This document shows positions 58,560 to 64,000 of a DNA stretch of 64,000 bases, in pieces. The position numbers and the translations under genes were made by a program. The stretch's first letter is position 1. Every line of letters begins with the position of its first letter. The DNA lies in contig CM029381.1 in the NCBI GenBank assembly GCA_017165825.1, positions 2,743,086-2,807,085 of the forward strand, written 5' to 3'. The stretch is from Hepsetus odoe (taxonomy: Eukaryota > Chordata > Actinopteri > Characiformes > Hepsetidae). The notes beneath the pieces were generated by a model. That model was not told the origin of the DNA and searched no databases. It worked only from the letters and a program-made list of their open reading frames with translations.

Positions 58560-59060
58560 TTTTGGTCCCACCTGTTTTGGCAAGTCCCAACCTCAAGGAT
58601 GAACCTCCAGCCAATCAGGGCGCAGAATTGCAAAGCTGGCAGCCAATGACGGCGCAGACTGGGCGGGACGTCCCGGAAAATGGGTGAGGAGAGAGAAAAA
58701 AACACCACGTGTGTGTGTGTCTGGTGTCCTATCGCCAAAAAACGATTCTTTATCTCTGTCTACGAGTCCTGCACCGCGATGGAAATAAACACAGACTCTG
58801 AAACGCGGACAAAATGCGGCCTCGTTTCAGTTTTGTTTACCTGATTCACCGCGTCCAGCAGACTCATCATATAATACAATCCAAAGCAGGACGTGTCCGT
58901 TTTGGAGGAAAACTGCCTTAAATCCTCTTCAGGTGTGTGTTAATATGTGTGTGCTGCCGTGAGCTGAGTGCACCAGACTGAATGGTGAGAGAGAGAGCTG
59001 CAAGAACTCCTGCAGAGGGGAGGGGCTAGATAAACCACGCCCATTCTGCTGGAATGAAGC
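58560..59060. promoter_or_regulatory. prag1: GC-rich promoter-like region at the 5' end of prag1
   Basis: Two CCAAT boxes (58611-58615, 58643-58647) and a GGGCGGG box (58661-58667) lie in a locally GC-rich stretch, with the candidate first exon at 58841. The CCAAT and GC boxes are on the downstream side of that exon for a minus-strand gene. They could serve an alternative start or divergent transcription. Confidence 0.4.
58841..58870 (-). CDS. prag1: Candidate 5' coding exon of prag1 (MMSLLDAVNQ)
   Basis: On the minus strand two adjacent ATGs begin an open frame MMSLLDAVNQ that ends at a GTAAAC donor (58840-58839). Phase 0 matches the acceptor at 53304, giving a continuous frame into MSACGEF and a 55-residue extension. 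The surrounding DNA is GC-rich and promoter-like. The start context (TTATATG) is weak, so this may be mostly 5' UTR with initiation at 53169. Inferred; no transcript evidence is available here. Confidence 0.4.
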
Positions 59061-59439
59061 CACGCCCCCTCGTGGGATTCGCTTCCACCTACTCAAACCA
59101 ACAGCACTTGATCTCCACTAGAATTCGTCTGACCGTTGCTGTCTTGATCTCTTTATCTTTCTACTGCTCCGTTCATCAAGATCACACACTTAAGGGACAG
59201 TGGATAATAAAATTTGGTGAAACAGAAGGACAAAAAATCAGGGTTCAGAGGTTTCCACGGCAAACTATTCAACACATTTTTAATATGAGGTCAAATGTGG
59301 ACAGTGATCCACAGTAAGACACCCTGGACACCCGAGAGACACACATTATAACATCTATTCACCTGTTGCACATGATTCGAGAGGAAACTGATGCAAACAC
59401 ACATGACACGGTGATGTGCACACCACATTAATAAGGAGT

Positions 59440-60180
59440 CTTTTGGTTCATTAGAGGATTTGTTTGAGAATTTCTGCATTTTTGTCCTTTGAAGTCTTGG
59501 TTCTTCAGTGGTTCTTCCTCATGCTCCCGGGGAAATTCTACTTTTGAGTCTCGGTTTCTCCATTTGAGTACTGGTTTCCTTTCAGCAGATTCTCGTCATG
59601 GCTGTAGAGAGAGAGTTTATGCACCAGTGTCATGGTTCTTCAGTGGTTTGTCTTCATGTTTTTAGGGATTTTGTCCAGTTGAAATCTGCTCTTCAGTGGA
59701 TTGTCCTCGTGCTCTTAGGGAGATTGTCCACTTCAGTCTTGGTTCCTCAGTGGTCCTTTTTTCATGCTTCTAGATATTTCCTCCTTTTTAGTCTTGGATG
59801 CTTCAGAAAATGGATTTTCTCATTTTGAGTCTTGGTTCCTCAGTAATGGGATGCTCTTCTTTTAAATATTTTTTTCCTCCCAGTAGTTCATAACTGCATA
59901 GTTTAGAAAATTTGTCCTTTTGGTTCCTCAGCGGTTCTTCATCATGCTTGCATGCTCTCAAAGTTTTCCTTTTGCGTCTTGGTACGTTTCTTGTTTTTAA
60001 CCATGGTTTCTTTTTTGAGTTCCTCAATGGTTCATCCATATTGACTTAGGAAAGTTTCAGAACCTTGGTTCCCATTACTTCATCCTTTCAGGGTGGTTCA
60101 CCTTTAAAGTTTTGGTTCCTCAGTGACCCTTCATCAAACGCACAGGAGTTCTTCCTTTTAAGTCCTTTTAAGGCTTTTTT
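59440..60180. repeat. Minisatellite, GTCTTGGTTCCTCAGTGGTT units
   Basis: Degenerate units of about 55-65 bases (TTTTGAGTCTTGGTTCCTCA, then CTTCATGCTT). Upstream of prag1. Frames over it are not coding. Confidence 0.8.
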
Positions 60181-62250
60181 GTCATTTCAATAAAAAGAAA
60201 TATGGAAGCAGAGCTGACAAGAGTAAAAGAAGCCATCTTGTAGCATGGACTTGGTAGAAAAGCTGCCTCAAGACTCAGAATGCTTCCTAATGAGCTCCAA
60301 GTGTTTCTAAAATGCTTCTCATCTTTCTCATGTTCATACATGCTGGCTAACTAAGCAGTGGCTCATGATCTCCTTTGGGATTGATGACTGGTCTCTGGGG
60401 GAAAAAAAGAAAATCATCCCAAACTAATTAAAGTTAACAATCTAAGCTGCTTGAGGATCTTTTGACAGGCTCCTGTTTGTGACAGGAGAGCCGGCTGAAT
60501 GGGGGACCCCTGCGGCGAGGCATGTTAAGGGCTGGAGCCTCGCGGGAGGAACTCTCTGACGGCTCTCTTTATGAGGCAGCAGGGGAAAGGGAGGATGAGC
60601 GCACTCATCTACAACGCAGAGGTGAAACGTCACTGACCAGAGAGACTGTTAGCCTCTGCACTGCCCCTTTCCATGGAATGTATCGTGACACAAAACAGTG
60701 AGTTTGAACCAAAGTAGCTCTTTTAACCAAATAAATGAGTCACCATCATTTCTCCACATACCCCAAATTTGGTCAAATCTACCAAGACTGGTTTTGTGTC
60801 CCAAAACCTCCCCTTTTATTTAGTGTTACACTGAAACCTATAAGCTAATGCAGCTAACAAAACAACAGAATTTTTTCCCAATTAGCACGGCACTAACTGC
60901 ATGTCTCATTCATCACACATTCACCCCAAACCACGTTGGGAGTTGTGGTCACAATTTGTGATGCAGTATCACACATTGCTGTCGATAAAAAACAAACAAA
61001 AGCGTGTTAGCAGAGCCAAAAGTCAGCCATCTTGAAAACTATAATTTGTCCATTTTGCTCTTTTCCAAGCAAACAAATGTATATTTTTTTAATATATTTG
61101 TACCTGCACATTAGCATCATCCATATTTATCCCGGTTTGCATTTAGCAAACCAAAGAAGGAAGTTTCAGACTTGTCTTTTGTCTTTTCTGATCAACTGCT
61201 TTCAAGGAATGTATCGATTTAAAGGTCCCCCACACCAAACATGGATTTTTTGCTCGTATCGCTTTGTAAGGATTTCAGGTTGTGGATTAAGGGTCTCTGG
61301 GTTAATCTGGAAGGCAGTTTGACTGTAGGGATCTTATGGTTCACCCCCCTGGATCCATTCTCGCCGGCCTCTGGAGACTCGGTGTAAAAGAAGAACATGC
61401 TCCGGCATGTCCAGCCACTGAGAACCGCCTCCAACAAACATCAGCCTCACAGGCTTTAGTGGCACGTAGACCCAAGAAAGTTGGCAGATATGTCCAGATT
61501 TCTGAACAAAGTATGAGTGCAGTCTCTGGGTTTCCTGAGAAGGTTTCAAATTGACTTTTTCAACTACATATGGTAGAAAATTGATGTAGTTTGTAGTATT
61601 TTTGCCAACATTTGGTCCCACTAACTACCTGTGCAAAGCTAACTTTCTGAGGCCCACCATCACCTTTCCCACAAATGGGACACTGCTGTCCCAGTATGAC
61701 TCCCCGCTCAGGAAAAGCTGATTTGGGTGGCTGACATGTAAAATCTGTTCATCTGGCAGGCCACTGCGTTGTTTTTGGGCAGCAGAACTGGAGATATTTT
61801 CATAGACACATAGTAAGATGAGGACAAATTCTAGTTAACATGGAGTGATGGGTGGATCATCGTTGTTTGAACAGGACCATTTGGATAGGGTCCAGATTGG
61901 TGTTTTCACAGGCTAGACTCCTGTGAAATAAATACATATGTTCTGTATTATTTAAAATACATGTGCAATAAAGGTCATATGTGCAACGTTTTATTCCATA
62001 TATAAACGTTATATGGAATTTTATTCCAAAATTGCAAATCAAAATTATATCAACATGTTTTTCTCCAGTTCCAAATTATGTGCACAATATATGTCAATAC
62101 ATATGATGCCCCAGAACCAAAATTATAGAGAAATATGTTATATTTACCAATCATAGGCCATATTTTATGTCTCATCCTGAAATTTTGCCTGTAGAAAATG
62201 AAAACATTTCATGCTGTTTAAAGGATATTTGCAATATGTGTCAATGCACA
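60180..62250. other. No gene found
   Basis: Unique-looking intergenic DNA upstream of prag1, without recognisable exons or transposons. Confidence 0.4.
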
Positions 62251-62700
62251 TGATGTACAATGAAAAAAAAGAAAGAAATTGAACTCATATTCAATAAATT
62301 CAAATGGATATAATTTGTTATTTTATAAATTTGTAATTTTTAGATATTTAAATAAACTTGTAAATAATAAATAATAAATAATTTACTTAAAGCTATTTAG
62401 CTATTAAGTATCAAAAAATATATTAGAAAATCAAAGTTATATTTTCTTGCAGTGCAGGTTTTTTTAGTTACATTGTATAGTGAATAACAGTGTTCAAGCT
62501 CACTTCAGATATTAATCTAAATTAATATATGCATTTTTTAAAAATATGTAATTAAATCTAATTAAATATAATTAAATCTTGGAAAAATAAATAAAATAAA
62601 AAATAGATAAAATTAATTTAACTTAAAACCTCATTTTACATCACATAAAATATATATAACATAAATATGTCTATTTAAATATATCTCCTTATATGGGATA
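62250..62700. other. AT-rich stretch
   Basis: Long runs of ATTAAAT and AATAAATAA type, no coding potential. The following 62700-63580 shows a C-run at 63149-63160 but no gene. Confidence 0.6.
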
Positions 62701-63589
62701 CAGAATTTTCCCTCTTTCTAACTGAAGATGATGCCCCTCCCCCTTCCCCCCACATTTTTGTGTTCAGGAAGCTCCATCAGACTATGTGGTTTCTGACCCT
62801 GCATGACTTACGTTTGTCAGTTTGTCAGCGCAGACAAAAGCAGAAGCTTTCATTGTAAAATTTGGTTCGTTTCAGAACTGCTTCTCTAAAACCTGCTGGT
62901 TCACATCAGGGCCAACTTTGTCAGGAGTTCTCTTTTGACACATGCCCTGACCTCTGACCTTTGGGTTAATAATTCAGTAAATCTACCTTCCCTCTGCGGT
63001 CAGAGTGCTCTGTTACTCACAGGTGCTGGGAAGAACGAAAAGAACCACCAGAAAGACAATGTCCCAGGTCACTATGTTTGTAGGCCTGAGAGAAAAGTGG
63101 GTTGTAAGAAGTTTAAAGGATGTCCAGTGGTGTGCTAAAGACCTGAACCCCCCCCCCCCATTTCATAATTTTTTCCTAGGAAATCACCTGGATGCAAAAA
63201 TACGATTTTGTGCCTCTAATCATTGTCATTTTTGAGTGAGTTCAATGAAAGAAATTGGACACAATATTTCTATCAATAAAACTGTGCTAAAATGGACACT
63301 ATAGTCAATAGTTACCCAAATCCAGCTCTTTATTAATGTGGCACGAATGTGTGGGTGTAGATTAGGACAGTGAACTTCAGCCCCACACCAGGGTAACTGA
63401 GGACTGATCTCAGATCAGACTCCTCTGTATTTACGATGATTCTTATCACAAGAAAACTGATTCTAGATCAGAACATTTATAAAAAATATTTTGCCATGGA
63501 ATCACCATCATTTCATGTCTGTCTCCTGGCTTTTGGCATATTGATTAAATAAAATAAAAGAAATGGGAACAAGTACAACAGGCTACAAA

Positions 63590-63785
63590 GCGTCTGACGA
63601 TAAAAGGTTCTAGATAAGAGGGTTCCAACCTCTGTTGTTCAGCATAAGCAGTAAATTAATCAGCTGATAATCTGGAATCAGCTGCACCTGTTTCTTCACT
63701 GCTTCACGCCTTAAGTTAGACGCCTTGTTCTGAAGGATTCATACCTGGTTGGGTACATGGACTGTGCTGAAAGTGAGAGCCAAAA
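63590..63785 (-). repeat. Unclassified dispersed element, copy 6
   Basis: Inverted, diverged copy: GATAAAAGGTTCTAGATAAG, CAGCATAAGCAGTAAATTAA and GGACTGTGCTGAAAGTGAGA match complements of the plus copies. Confidence 0.5.
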
Positions 63786-64000
63786 ACATTGTCTTTCATT
63801 AAAAGCAGACATCATTATCTCTTCACTGTTTACTTATGACCCCTTCTTATTGAAGGTCCAGAGAGAGACCCCTGGACCACCACGATGCACTGTAGGAAGA
63901 CTGCAGATGCAGTGTGATGCTCTGGACAGTGATCTGCTGGGAAACCCTGATTTTCATCTGGATGTTACTCAGACACCACCTGCCTAAACATCGTTGCAAA

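Overview
This is a stretch of vertebrate genome, most probably a teleost fish. The genes are split by large GT-AG introns. The intergenic and intronic DNA is packed with tRNA-derived SINEs, L2/CR1-type and RTE-like LINE pieces, a Tc1/mariner-type MITE, long (GT)n, (GA)n and (GACA)n microsatellites and several minisatellites. The recognised proteins look like fish orthologues. There are no operons and no prokaryotic, phage or CRISPR features.

Three genes are recognised, all on the minus strand. (1) uhrf1 (9120-9311): only the first coding exon is present, encoding the start of the ubiquitin-like domain. Behind it lies a CCAAT-rich promoter; no further uhrf1 exon was found down to base 1. (2) oaz1, ornithine decarboxylase antizyme 1 (CDS 13400-17136): five coding exons. 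Its exon 2 carries the +1 programmed frameshift site (TCC TGA T at 15641-15635) followed by a clear H-type pseudoknot. (3) prag1 (Pragmin/SGK223), a pseudokinase scaffold (CDS 30459-53169, with a possible in-frame 5' exon at 58841-58870). It is complete in five main coding exons with matching splice phases, about 1261 residues.

Layout: 1-9119, uhrf1 intron or flank, with GA/CT microsatellites, one SINE and a 1.6-kb minisatellite. 9120-9720, uhrf1 exon and promoter. 9771-12170, MITE and a second minisatellite. 12600-17450, oaz1 and its promoter. 17450-30458, intergenic DNA with repeats and one degenerate LINE; the prag1 3' UTR probably lies at its right end. 30459-58870, prag1, whose introns hold a (GT)n tract, several minisatellites, a LINE inserted into one of them (7-bp target-site duplication), SINEs, and an unclassified ORF-dense stretch at 46.85-48.66 kb. 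58870-64000, upstream DNA with another minisatellite and AT-rich sequence.

The three genes have no evident shared pathway: UHRF1 is a DNA-methylation maintenance factor, OAZ1 a polyamine feedback regulator, and PRAG1 a Csk/Rho signalling scaffold. I found no clearly new gene system. The most instructive features are the intact antizyme recoding module, the possible N-terminal extension of prag1, the datable LINE-in-minisatellite insertion, and a dispersed element whose copies differ in the number of an internal tandem unit.
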